64,000 nucleotides of DNA from Moniliella sp. 'wahieum' (lineage: Eukaryota; Basidiomycota; Moniliellomycetes; Moniliellales; Moniliellaceae). Both the position numbers and the translations under genes were made by a program. The notes beneath the pieces were generated by a model. The model was not told where the DNA came from, searched no databases, and saw nothing but the letters and a program-made list of their open reading frames with translations. The stretch lies in the NCBI GenBank assembly GCA_003971905.1, contig RSEE01000084.1, forward strand, positions 244,291-308,290, in the 5' to 3' direction. The first letter of the stretch is position 1. The number at the start of each line of letters is the position of its first letter. Shown here one piece after another: positions 20,913-30,414 of this stretch.

Positions 20913-23900
20913 CCCCCGCTGACCGGAGGGCCCAGTCATGTGGACTGGATCCATCTCCTCGACGCGGAGTTGAGCAAGATGGCTTGTCAGGGCGGGACGG
21001 CCGAGAGGCTTGGTGAGGACGTCCGCTGGGTTCCTTTCGCCGGGGATGTGTACAAGTATGGCCTCGCCCGAGTCCACGTGTTGCCGTACATTGTGGTACC
21101 GGATCTTCAGCTCTCGGAGCTTGCCGGTGCTGCCAAATTTGTGGGCGAGATCGACGACAGACTTATTGTCGCAATACCAATGAATGGGTGTACCCTCGCC
21201 GATGGCCCCAAGCTCGATCATGATGTTCTTGACATAGTTGGCGTCAACCAGTCCATCATATCCTGCCGTATATTCGGCGGCGGCGGTACTGGTAACGCTC
21301 TTCGGCTGAAGAATGGATCGCCACGACACCGGCACACCGTACACCATCAGTAGGCATCCAGATGTGGAGCGTGCCTGGATGGGATCTCCCGCCAAGTCGG
21401 AATCTGTATACAGCGCAATGGCCGGTGCATCTGATGTTGGGGTCAACCTCAGGCCCTTTCCTCGAGTATGGTACAGGTAGCGAAGGAAGTCATCGACTGC
21501 TTGATGATGCTGCTGCGATGGGTCGGCAGCGGCTCTGCTGAGGGCCGTGATAGCGAAGAGGGAGTCAGGCCGGCCCATTCGTGCAGCCCACAGTCCCGAT
21601 CCGATCTTCCCCTGATATGCCTTGCGCAAGGCTGGGAGGGATGGGGGTTCAGGGTCGGCACGGGGCGGTATCATCCGTACGGGATGTGGGAGAGTCCGGA
21701 TCCACGGGGCTTTGATGTGGTGCTTTGCCACCACTTCCTCGATGAACTTTGGTTGGCTCAGGTACAGCTCCCCACCGATCCGATCGTATTGGCATCCCAG
21801 GTGGTAGTGAAGGGGACCGTTACCACGAACATCAATGTGTGTGTTTATCTCGGCCATAAACTCCTCGTACTTTTGGTGTGACTTGCATGCGAGGAGCAGA
21901 TCGTCGGTGTGGACCGCCAGGAGGATCTGCTCACCCGGTGGTGCAGCGCGCACGAACAAGCAGGGCTCGGTCAAGCTTTGCGTGAAGCCGAGCTTGTCAC
22001 GCAGCAGGTTCCGGATGTATCGTGCCCAGTTTGCTCCGCTCTGATGTAGCCCGTATAGACTCTTCTTGAGACGCCACACGCGACCACCCGCTTCGGGGAA
22101 GTAGGGGGGTGGGCGGATGTAGACTGCTTCTTCGAGGGGGGCGTTCAGGTACGCTGCATTGACGTCCGCCGAGAAGAGGCCAAACTTATACTTCTCGGCC
22201 AGCACGACGAGGGTCAGGATGGCAGGTGTGCGCACCGATGGTGCGAACGTCTGGCCCCAAGTCTCGGCCGATTGTTGGTGTCCGCCCGCGACAAAGCGCG
22301 CGCGGTGGCGCAGGAACCGGCCCTCGGCGTCCGTCTTTGTGGTGATGCGCCATAGTCCTATGAGGATTTGTGCACCCGGTGGTGGGTACGTAGCCTCGTA
22401 GGTGCCGTATCGCGCGAGTGTGGCCACCTCGTCGGCCATAGCCTGCTTGACCATGGCAAAGGAGGGGTGAGTCTCGAGACCCTTGAGCGTCTTGGGAGCG
22501 AGGGGTACGCCATCCTTGGTGAGCTGAACCGTGTCCGGGTGGATGGGTGCGCTGAGAGCAGTCATGGGGCGTATTGGAGGTTGAACTGTGTCGGCAAACG
22601 GGGGGGCGGATGTGTCAGGTAGGGGGCGGGCGATGCCGATCTCTGGTGCGGCGCAGTGGGGCGTGGCGGCTGCAGCACGAGCATGGTAGGTCGTGTCGGT
22701 GGGGTCGTCAGCGATTGGGAGTGTGTGCAGGTCGAGGGAGGTGCGGGTGGTGCGCTGGCGGAGGGGGTAGCGGCGCGGAGGGGGGGTGGTGGTGGGAGCG
22801 GGTGTCTGGGGTGTGGCGGCGGTTCGGGGCATGGGTGCTGCCGCGGCTGGCGGAGTAGGGTTAGCGTCTTTTTCACTGTCGATTTTAATTTGAGGTGATT
22901 TGGAGATGTCGGGTGGGAAGTGGTCGGGGTGGAGATGGGGGTAGATGGCGTTGCCCCATTTGTACGGTTTCGACCAGCGGTAGGTGAAGGTACCCAGGGA
23001 TGGTTGGTATGTGGCGAAGAGCCATCCCTTTGATCCGCGCTGATGGTGGTATCCTACCAGCATACCTTCCTCTGCCCGCGCGCTGAGCTTGTGCTCGCGG
23101 CGTGACTCGGGCAGATGGAGGTATGCAACGCGGCCAAAGGGTTGCATCGGTAACGAGTATGCGTGGCCTTTGTATCGCTCAAATCGCGATTTGTTGTCTT
23201 CCCCGGATGTTTTGAGTGGCATTTGGTTTTGGGTGAAGCACGCAGCGTGGAGGCTGTGTTCCCACCAGTCCGACGTCGGAAGACCTGTACCCAAGAGCAA
23301 CTGCCTTGCACGAGTCGTTATGGTTCGGATGGCACGCTCAGCCACACCGTTGCTAGCACTCTGCCCCGGGATTGTCCGTTCTGACGTGATGCCTTGCTCG
23401 TCCAGAAAAGGTTGCAGTGCGCTTGTCAATTCGGGGGCGTTGTCCGTGCGCAAAGTCCGCAGCAGTCTGTCCGGGCCGTAGCGTTGCTCCCGCAATATGA
23501 GGTTCCGCAGTTCCTTCGTTGCAGCGCCCTTTGTCGGGATCGCTGTGGTGAAGACGTACCGCGTGAAGTCATCAACGGCGACGAGGGCGTATCCGTGCCC
23601 CATGCCGGTTACCCGGGGGAGGTCTACTACGTCGACGTGGAGGACCTCGAAAGGTCTTTTGGATCGGAGGCGGTCCCGGCTCGGATGGGGCGATGCTGTC
23701 GCTAGTGCCACCGCGCATGTTGGGCAATCCCACTCTGAACGACAGAGGGAGATATGCTTGGCTGTGACGCGGAGGCCTGCGGTTTCCGATCGTGTAAGCC
23801 AGGGGAGGAGGTCGATGGCTGCGTGGTTCCAGCGTTTGTGGGCTTTAGAGACGTGGTCCAGGGCCAGGGATGCTGCGAGGGAGTTTGGGGTTGAGGGTGG

Positions 23901-24347
23901 GTCGGCCGGTTTGATCGGTTTGGTCGCCATGGCCCGCAGGGGTGTGGGTGGCGTTCGCGGGTTGTGTAAGATCGTGAATTGATAGTCACTGCCGGTTACT
24001 TTTCGTAGGGTGGATCCTGGGTTACCAAGCCAGATACCCTTCTGGTGTGGGGCGAAGTATGATGCGATTCCGGTGTTCGACAGGTGTGCTACACTGACGA
24101 GATTTCGGCTGAAACGGGGCATGTATAGGCTGTTGGGGAGTTTTATCTCCATTTGGTGTCCTCCTAAGCATCGGATACGGATTGTGGCCGTGCCTCGTCC
24201 TTCCGCCTTTACATGTGTCCCGTTAGCAACCTCTATCTCGTCGTCGCAAGGGGTCATGGATGTGAAGACGGATTTGTCTTTCCAAATGGATGGGAATGCC
24301 CCACTGTCATATAATGCCCGGATGATTCGCATTTCGCCCCCGAGTTC
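20907..24347 (-). CDS. pol: Copia Pol: protease, integrase, reverse transcriptase, RNase H
   Basis: Open without interruption from the codon after the Gag TAG (24347) to the stop at 20907; first internal ATG at 24332, 1,141 codons from there. Order: protease LYDSGAF; integrase HHCC finger (HKRWNH ... CPTC) and core acids in HVDVVDL, LRTDNAPEL and GVAERAIRT (the last two one residue closer than the usual D35E spacing); reverse transcriptase FSADVNAAYLNAPLEE, SLYGLHQSGANW and the catalytic box HTDDLL where YVDD is typical; RNase H with YTDSDLAGD and YCDNKSVVDLA. The last codons overlap the polypurine tract and 3' LTR. Expression presumably needs readthrough of the Gag stop. Confidence 0.96.
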   Translation of the reverse strand, partial: ELGGEMRIIRALYDSGAFPSIWKDKSVFTSMTPCDDEIEVANGTHVKAEGRGTATIRIRCLGGHQMEIKLPNSLYMPRFSRNLVSVAHLSNTGIASYFAPHQKGIWLGNPGSTLRKVTGSDYQFTILHNPRTPPTPLRAMATKPIKPADPPSTPNSLAASLALDHVSKAHKRWNHAAIDLLPWLTRSETAGLRVTAKHISLCRSEWDCPTCAVALATASPHPSRDRLRSKRPFEVLHVDVVDLPRVTGMGHGYALVAVDDFTRYVFTTAIPTKGAATKELRNLILREQRYGPDRLLRTLRTDNAPELTSALQPFLDEQGITSERTIPGQSASNGVAERAIRTITTRARQLLLGTGLPTSDWWEHSLHAACFTQNQMPLKTSGEDNKSRFERYKGHAYSLPMQPFGRVAYLHLPESRREHKLSARAEEGMLVGYHHQRGSKGWLFATYQPSLGTFTYRWSKPYKWGNAIYPHLHPDHFPPDISKSPQIKIDSEKDANPTPPAAAAPMPRTAATPQTPAPTTTPPPRRYPLRQRTTRTSLDLHTLPIADDPTDTTYHARAAAATPHCAAPEIGIARPLPDTSAPPFADTVQPPIRPMTALSAPIHPDTVQLTKDGVPLAPKTLKGLETHPSFAMVKQAMADEVATLARYGTYEATYPPPGAQILIGLWRITTKTDAEGRFLRHRARFVAGGHQQSAETWGQTFAPSVRTPAILTLVVLAEKYKFGLFSADVNAAYLNAPLEEAVYIRPPPYFPEAGGRVWRLKKSLYGLHQSGANWARYIRNLLRDKLGFTQSLTEPCLFVRAAPPGEQILLAVHTDDLLLACKSHQKYEEFMAEINTHIDVRGNGPLHYHLGCQYDRIGGELYLSQPKFIEEVVAKHHIKAPWIRTLPHPVRMIPPRADPEPPSLPALRKAYQGKIGSGLWAARMGRPDSLFAITALSRAAADPSQQHHQAVDDFLRYLYHTRGKGLRLTPTSDAPAIALYTDSDLAGDPIQARSTSGCLLMVYGVPVSWRSILQPKSVTSTAAAEYTAGYDGLVDANYVKNIMIELGAIGEGTPIHWYCDNKSVVDLAHKFGSTGKLRELKIRYHNVRQHVDSGEAILVHIPGERNPADVLTKPLGRPALTSHLAQLRVEEMDPVHMTGPSGQRGC
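20913..20920 (-). other. Polypurine tract
   Basis: On the minus strand AGCGGGGG lies directly next to the 3' LTR start (TGTTGACATCC), the expected place for plus-strand priming. It doubles as coding sequence for the final residues of Pol. Confidence 0.8.
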
Positions 24348-25592
24348 CTAGTAGTCAGCTGTGCCCGCATCAACGTCAATCACTTCAGACTCGGGAGAGC
24401 TCGCTCTCTGAGCGACGTGAGCGTTGGCTCGGGGGTTGCGCGGAGGGACAACAGGTTTATTAGACGTCGCGCTGCGCCAGGGTTGGTTGGTGCGGTCTTG
24501 CCCCTTGGTCTTTGTGTCCGCGAGGTTGTCGTCGCCGGCTTTGCCCCCGCTGGAGTTTTTTCCCCCGCTGGTGGGTCGTCCCCCGCTGTCGGGTCGAGTC
24601 CAAGGCGTTCCTCCGTTGACCGGCTTGCCTCCGTTTCTCTTCCTTTCTCCACCGGGATACGTGGCGGCTGGTATGTCCATCACGGCCTGCCGTAACTTGT
24701 CTAGACTCGAGCGCTCTTCACGCTGGCGAATGCTCATGTCGCGTAAGCCGAGTAGGATCCCAGTGCGTTCCTGCTCTTCCGTAAGTGGGATGCCCGCTCG
24801 CGTCAGGCTTGCACTGATCTCTTCCATGTAGTCGAGGTAGTCTCGACCCGATCGGTTTCCTTGGTCGGCCGAAAAGTAGCGAATGAGTAGAGGCCCTCTG
24901 TTTGCGGTAGGCGTATATCCATACCGCTGACGCAGCATGTTCAGCGTGTCCTGGGTGCATGATATTTCGTGGTGGGTGCGGATCGTCCGGAAGAGGGTTG
25001 ACGGCATGGCTTCCCTAAGAAGGTTGTGCAAGCGTCTGTCGAGGTCCTCGGTGAAGTAGCGGGAGCTGCGACCATTCTGGACGACGTCGCTTGCGTGGGG
25101 GTGGGCATCTGTTATCGCGAAGAGAAATTCGTCTTCCCAAGCGCTGTAGGCGGACGGGTCTTTGTTCAGATCAGGCCACTTGATATTCTTGGTGGGAGAC
25201 TCGCGTAGTGATCTGTAAAGGTCGTACTCGGGTCGCGAGGCTGCGCCTGTAGGTGCCCCCAAAGTTGCGTTGGGTTGAGTTTCCATTTGGTGGATGTTTT
25301 GCACCACAAAATTCGTAGCCCGTCGAACCCAGTTTGTCGTGATAGACGTAGGTTCGTCCTTCCATCCAAGCCACTCGGCTCTGTCGTGTATAGCTCTGTT
25401 GATCTTCTCTTTAACGACATCGATGTCGTTCGTCTTCTTGAACCACAGGTGCGCTTCGGCGCAAAGCATCATGAGTTCCTCGTTGTCGGTGCCAATCGGT
25501 GGCGGATCGCGACCGGTTGGTGTCCAGTAATCGCGCTTGTTCACCATTGTGGTGTCGCTGACCGAGAGATCGGTGTTAGCGTTGGCGCCCAT
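24348..25592 (-). CDS. gag: Copia Gag
   Basis: 414 codons from ATG 25592 (MGANANTDLSV) to TAG at 24348-24350. The middle is helical with NIKWPDLNKDPSAYSAWEDE and YLDYMEEISASLTRAGIPL, typical of copia Gag (UBN2-like) capsid segments. The C-terminal 110 residues are Gly/Ser/Lys-rich and basic (GGRPTSGGKNSSGGK). No CxxCxxxxHxxxxC zinc knuckle is present, so RNA binding presumably uses the basic tail. The frame continues into Pol after the single TAG. A leader of about 54 bases separates the 5' LTR from the ATG. Confidence 0.93.
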   Translation of the reverse strand: MGANANTDLSVSDTTMVNKRDYWTPTGRDPPPIGTDNEELMMLCAEAHLWFKKTNDIDVVKEKINRAIHDRAEWLGWKDEPTSITTNWVRRATNFVVQNIHQMETQPNATLGAPTGAASRPEYDLYRSLRESPTKNIKWPDLNKDPSAYSAWEDEFLFAITDAHPHASDVVQNGRSSRYFTEDLDRRLHNLLREAMPSTLFRTIRTHHEISCTQDTLNMLRQRYGYTPTANRGPLLIRYFSADQGNRSGRDYLDYMEEISASLTRAGIPLTEEQERTGILLGLRDMSIRQREERSSLDKLRQAVMDIPAATYPGGERKRNGGKPVNGGTPWTRPDSGGRPTSGGKNSSGGKAGDDNLADTKTKGQDRTNQPWRSATSNKPVVPPRNPRANAHVAQRASSPESEVIDVDAGTADY

Positions 25593-25646
25593 GGTTGTGG
25601 GTGTAGTTTTGGCCAGCTCAGGGATGAGCAGATAAGGATGTAACTC

Positions 25647-25806
25647 TGTCGGCCTCGCTACTACCACAGAATGTGAGCACTGAACGTCGTATTGGACTAA
25701 GAAGCTTCTGCGACTGACTCGTCCAGAAGACTGGTGCGAGCTCGGAAGGAATGAAAGCTGACTCACGTGACTCAGGGTCCGCGCGGTCCTAGGACGGATG
25801 TCAACA
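25647..25806 (-). repeat. 5' LTR of copia element
   Basis: 160 bp, same ends as the left LTR. It carries the promoter of the leftward element. It includes the composite site at 25759-25774 and a CCTAGG palindrome at about 25789. There is no clear TATA box. Confidence 0.97.
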
Positions 25807-25811
25807 GGCTT
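25807..25811. repeat. Target-site duplication, right copy (GGCTT)
   Basis: Exact copy of 20748-20752. It continues directly into aminotransferase codons for LPSLVKTL. Confidence 0.95.
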
Positions 25812-27018
25812 GCCTTCGCTCGTCAAAACCCTGCATGGATACCAGAAGAAACTCCATGCCAAGCCCGACTTTGACCCGCACAACCCTGGCGTCCACACAC
25901 CTTGGGCCACCATGACAGGCAATGGTTCCCAAGACTTGATTTGCAAGGCGATGACTGTCCTCACGATCCGGGCGATACGCTGCTCGTGGAAGGCCCTACG
26001 TTCCCGTATGTGCTTTCCCTGTATCAGTGTACCCGCAGCTAATGTGTCTATCTTCAGTGAGGCTACAGGCGCCGCTGCACTGTTGGGTAACCAGTTGTAT
26101 AGCGTCCCTACTGATGCCCGAGGTCTGGAGCCCCGCGCGCTGCGCACCACGTTGGAGCAGTGGAACAGTCACCCCAAGTCGAAAGAGATGCGCTACCCCA
26201 AGGTGCTCTACACCATTCCTACTGGCGGCAATCCCAGTGGTGCCACGGCGGACGAGGAGCGTAGGCGGGAGATCTTGTCCATTACCCGCGAGTTTGGACT
26301 GCTCCTTTTGGAGGACGATCCGTACTATTTCCTCTCCTTTGACGGCTTGGGGCAAGACCCGTCCAGCCGCCCGCGCCCGAAGAGTTACCTTGCCCTTGAA
26401 CAAGAACAGGTCACGACCTGGGGGGATGGGCGCGTGCTGCGCTTTGACTCCTTTAGTAAGATCATGGCTGCAGGCATGCGCATCGGCGTCGCTACCGGCC
26501 CTGCACCTTTGATCAAGGCGATGGAGCTCGTTACAGGCACCTACCAACTCCAGCCGTCGTACACGGCGCAGGCCGTTGTCCAAACCGTCCTCCGGCACTG
26601 GGGATTCGACACCTTCCTTGTTCATTGCGACAAGGTTGCCCACTTTTATCTCGAGCGGCGCAACTTTGTCGAGGCGGCGTTGGAGAAGGTGCTGGGCAGT
26701 GGTGGCGATGGAAAGCAAGTGTCTGTGGCCACTTGGGTTGTACCCTCGGCTGGTATGTTCTACTTCCTTAAACTGCGTCTGCCCCCTACCCCTGCCAGCA
26801 AGGTTGGCGACTCCAAAACTTTGATTGAAAAAGTGGCTCGCGATAAGGGTGTCTTGGCCGTCCCAGGCTACGCATTCACCCCGGGCGTGGAGGAGCCGAG
26901 CGCACATGTGCGCATCTCCTTTTCCATTGTGCCCCTCGACCTGGTGGAGAAGGGCTTGCAACGGCTGCGCGAGTCGGTGCTCGAGACCTGGGCCGCAGCC
27001 GGCCTGGAGCTGGCATGA

Positions 27019-28023
27019 ATCCACACACTCTACGAGCTACACATGCGAACCTGTTCACCTGGAGCGGACCAGGCCGTATCGGCCGCTTCGCTAGCGCGGT
27101 TAATATATAACCGTGACACCATCCAGTGTCTGTTCCGCTATGCACCTGCGCCTGAGCGAAGGCGGCACTGACATGGGCACGTGCATACTATAATTCCTTT
27201 TCATTCTACAATTTGTCGTCTGTACGATCGGACGCAGCTGGATGGGCACCGAAGAGCAAAGCACGTATTCTTCTGGACTAATACAGCGGGCGCTGTCAAC
27301 TTGCACTGGCATTGGTACGGATAGTGGGTTTGGTTGGGGTTCAAAAGCAGGCAGCCCTCCTCCAGTCCGGTCAGGACAGTCCTATATCCTTTTCCGTGAT
27401 GCTTCGCTGACATCTGCATCACTGGTTAATCTATAGTCTTAAGTTTGGGTGAATGGCAGAGTTGGCGAAGTCGTCGGAGGCGTCTCTGCATGGTCAAATC
27501 CCCTTCTTACGTAGTACTGACCTACCTCGAGAGTGTTGCCATCGCACGACTAGTGGGCGACGACACCATCAAAGCACTTATGCCTTCTCTCTTCGGCGAT
27601 CAGGCAGCTGTGGGCTGTCAATGTTCAACGTTCAACGTTCAATATTCAATGCCGTCGGTGGTGCTGAACCGGCGGATGCTTGTGACCGGCGCCGCACATA
27701 CGCCGGCCGGAACGGAGCAACCGCAACGGCGGCTATCGCAGGCGGTGGCAGTCGCGGCCGGTGGATACACTCGACGGTTTCCACTGGCTTCTTGCAATTT
27801 CAATCGAACGCCGGTCTCCAAGCAACAAGCAGCACGGAGGAAGTGATCGGTGACCGGTGACTAGGCGACCGTCTGCCATCTGTCACATCACAGCTGCTCT
27901 CCTGGCCCGAATACGCTACGTCCGAGCCACCATCTGCCATGGATCCGCTCCGGTTACGAGGAGCGCTAGGCTCGACAGTTCTTGCCTTGGTTCGGTAGTC
28001 GCCGACACGCAACGCAGACTGCG
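27019..28023. other. Intergenic DNA with GTTCAAC repeats
   Basis: No gene supported. GTTCAACGTTCAACGTTCAAT at 27624-27644 is one of the window's direct/inverted microrepeat tracts. A Pol III A-box-like TGGCAGAGTTGG occurs at 27454 and a B-box-like GGTCAAATCC at 27492, but no cloverleaf can be drawn. Confidence 0.5.
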
Positions 28024-28030
28024 TATAAAT
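28024..28030 (+). promoter_or_regulatory. TATA box of the pirin gene
   Basis: TATAAAT stands 119 bases before the pirin ATG, followed by a CT/CA-rich leader, a plausible core promoter arrangement. Confidence 0.55.
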
Positions 28031-28148
28031 ACCCCCGCGTATTCATTCGCCACCCCACTCATCTCTCATCTCCATCATCCAATCCTCTTCCACTACAACC
28101 CATCCCTACCCAGCAGACTCGGTGACCACCTTGCACTACACATCCGCC

Positions 28149-29185
28149 ATGTCGACTTCTATGGAAACCTCTGCTCCCGCCCCCGTTACGGCTGCCACTG
28201 TGCCCGCCACGACTAAGCCGGCCACCCTACCCCTGGCTCAGAATGCCAAAGTTGTGGCTCGTAGGTGGAATGAGCGTGGTCACGCTGACCACGACTGGCT
28301 CAAGACATTCCACACCTTCAGCTTTGCATTCTACTTTGACCCTAGGTACGCCCTCGCTTTCAGCCTCCTATTTCTCTTGCAATGCCCATTTTCATTCCAC
28401 TGACCCTCTTTCTTCTTCAGCTTTATGGGATTTTCCAACCTGCGCGTGATCAACGAGGATCGCGTTGCGCCCACCCAGGGCTTTGGCACCCACCCGCACC
28501 GTGAAGCGGAGATTTTTCCTACGTCGTCTCGGGTGAGCTGACCCACAAGGATTCGATGGGAAATGTCGAGGTGCTCACGCCAGGAAGCTTGCAGTTCACC
28601 TCGGCTGGGACCGGCATCCGACACAGTGAATACAACCGCCATCCTTCGAAGGAGTGCCACTTCCTCCAAATCTGGTACACCCCAGACGAGTCGCGCCTTG
28701 CGCCCAAGTACTACACCAAGTACACGTGCTGAGGAGAAGCGTGACCGGCTCGTGACCCTGATCCGTCCCTACTCAACGTTTACTGCCGAAGAACAGGGTG
28801 TGACTGGCTTGCTGCCTCAAGGCCGAGCTATCCCAGCCCACTCTTCGCTTGTCACACGTGCTGCCATCATCACACCGGGGCTAAGGTGGAACATGCCATT
28901 GGGCTCGACACGGACCAAGCAGCAAAGGCAGGGGCCGAGCGTTGGCTCTATGTGCATGTGGCTCAGACGTCTGGATACCAGGACCCGGATCTACCTGCGT
29001 CGCAGGTGCAAGTACCAAAGCAAGCAGGTCTGGTGATCAAGACAGCCACCGGTACTACGACCCTGCGGGAAGGTGATGGCGCGTTCATCAAGGGTACTCG
29101 GATTGGCGAGTCGATTGAGTTGGAGAGCACGGGTGAAAACGATGCGGAGGTGATCCTCTTTGACCTGGCTGCACGTGACGAGTAA
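28149..29185 (+). CDS. Pirin family cupin protein
   Basis: Two-domain cupin with a metal site in the N-terminal barrel. Pirins are nuclear iron proteins, and some members have quercetin dioxygenase activity. ATG at 28149. Motifs: [22 protein letters not shown], then FDP before an intron at 28346-28420 (GTACGC...TCAG), then [11 protein letters not shown], the metal ligands in [33 protein letters not shown] and LQIWYTPD. The C-terminal cupin runs to LFDLAARDE at 29185. Frame changes at 28513-28517 (T-run), about 28725 and about 28870. With one T restored the frame across EIFSYVVSG is exact. About 310 residues, normal for pirins. Confidence 0.92.
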
Positions 29186-30120
29186 GTGAGAGTCTCCCCG
29201 TCCCCGCCTCCCGCTCCCACGCGCCACGCGTTGGGCGCCGAATCCCTCTCCCGCATAGCGTAGCACAGAGACTGACGTTGTCTTTTTTTACCCGGTGTAG
29301 CTCACGCCTGTGATCGTTTTCCAGCTGCAAGCTTTTGCACGCGCCAGCCCTGGCCAGCGGACTAAGAGTCGTGTTTTTTTATTCTGTCCCCCTTTGCCTT
29401 TTTTGCCGCAGTTGTAACACTTTCTGTGCACTGTACAACACATTCCACACTACACTACACACTGTTGTGTCTGACATCTCTTTCTGCTCCACATCCACCG
29501 ACGTTATAGACATAGTTTCGTTCCATACCCATTAAACGTTTTAAACGATGAAGGTACGATGACCGTTGAGCGTTGAACGTTGAACCCAACGTTTATAGGT
29601 TGAGCGCCTCGATACTAGAACTACTGCCCAGCTGGCGCTCTTGTCCAGAAATGGGCGGGACTGATCCCCGCTGGCGCACATCGGCATGAGAAAGGATATT
29701 GCCGCTGATCTGAGGACCCCATGGGCAGGGCCTACTGACGCACAAACCACCCTAATAACCGACCTTGCTACTTGCTTCGCTGAGAGGAAGTATAAGAATG
29801 TGCGGATTCTGGTCTGTGGTAAAACCTTCTCTTCCCCGCGTTCACGACCCGCTCTTCCGTGGCAGTTTTGCCATCGGGGGCAGGGGCAGTTCCCCCTGGC
29901 CTGGTTCGGGGTGATTTTGACGTCCCCCTAGCAAGTGGCGCTGTCTGCAACCCACAAGGTATACTTTTCGACTCCTTTTGACACTGCCACTGGACTATTA
30001 CGTGGTGGTTACACTCACATCCACATCGACACCACTACCTCAGCCTGGTGTTCTTGCTAGGCATCATCCTTCTCCGCCCGGACGCGTCCTCAGGCCTCAC
30101 AGCTCCCCGATACCCTCGGC
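29186..30120. other. Intergenic DNA with TTGAACG microrepeats
   Basis: No gene supported. GTTGAGCGTTGAACGTTGAAC at 29565-29585 is another palindromic repeat tract, preceded by AAACGTTTTAAACG at 29534. The 81-codon frame at 29686 has no recognisable content. Confidence 0.45.
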
Positions 30121-30128
30121 TATATAAG
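30121..30128 (+). promoter_or_regulatory. Probable TATA box upstream of the Zn2Cys6 gene
   Basis: TATATAAG about 290 bases before the first usable ATG (30415) would give a leader of roughly 250 bases. The spacing is longer than for the pirin gene, so this is tentative. Confidence 0.35.
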
Positions 30129-30414
30129 GCCCTGCCCTTCTCATAGCCTCCTGTATACCTCTCAGAACCACATCCTCCATTCTCCTCCTTCACAGCTAAA
30201 TCTCTCTTGTAGCCTGCAGTCTCTCCCACTTGAGCCGAGGCCGAGTTTTGAAGCAGTCACCTAGTCACCCTCTCCATGGTGCGAAGAGTGGCGCAGTGCT
30301 CCATCGCCCTACGGGTGACCAGTGCTAGTGACTAGTGACTGGCAGCCGGTGGCGTTTATATCATCGCCGGCTTACCTCCAGCATTCGGGCGTAAGCGCTT
30401 TTGCGCTCTAGCCT

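Larger units (their letters stand above)
20753..25806 (-). mobile_element. Complete Ty1/copia LTR retrotransposon, 5,054 bp
   Basis: Oriented leftward. It comprises a 5' LTR (25647-25806), Gag (24348-25592), an in-frame TAG, Pol (20907-24347), a polypurine tract (20913-20920) and a 3' LTR (20753-20912), flanked by GGCTT duplications. Domain order protease, integrase, reverse transcriptase, RNase H defines the Ty1/copia superfamily. Near-identical LTRs, intact frames and a perfect target-site duplication mark a recent and possibly still active element. The base after the 5' LTR begins GAGTTACATCC, which is not the usual TGG-starting primer-binding site, so the primer tRNA is not identified. 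Confidence 0.97.
20455..27018 (+). pseudogene. Aromatic/2-aminoadipate (Aro8-type) aminotransferase gene, interrupted by a retrotransposon
   Basis: A PLP-dependent class I/II aminotransferase. The 5' part is 20455-20752 and the 3' part resumes at 25807, after the element and one copy of the duplicated GGCTT. Removing the element and one GGCTT rejoins the frame exactly. Seen: GMVSFLAGKPNP (about 20600), GNGSQDL (about 25925), PTGGNPSGAT (26215-26245), LLEDDPYYFLSFDG (about 26310-26345), the PLP lysine in FDSFSKIMAAGMRIG (26440-26490) and HVRISFS near the C-terminus. An intron is at 26006-26057 (GTATGT...TCAG). There are frame changes in the C-run near 20498 and at about 25950 (a G missing). 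The ATG at 20455 or 20523 could start it. As sequenced, this copy cannot make the enzyme. Confidence 0.9.

Noticed and set aside
25996-27024. Leftward 342-codon frame
   Set aside because: Antisense shadow of the aminotransferase, which has all catalytic motifs on the plus strand.
27447-27515. tRNA-like element with A-box TGGCAGAGTTGG and B-box-like GGTCAAATCC
   Set aside because: The acceptor arms do not pair and the T arm cannot be formed; no terminator in place. Chance or a heavily decayed tRNA-derived repeat.
28346-28420. Interpreting every frame change in host genes as an intron
   Set aside because: True introns here have clear GT and AG ends, while most frame changes have no splice pair and sit in homopolymers, so indels explain them better.
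29686-29931. Rightward 81-codon frame
   Set aside because: No recognisable motif and no splice partner; not distinguishable from chance.
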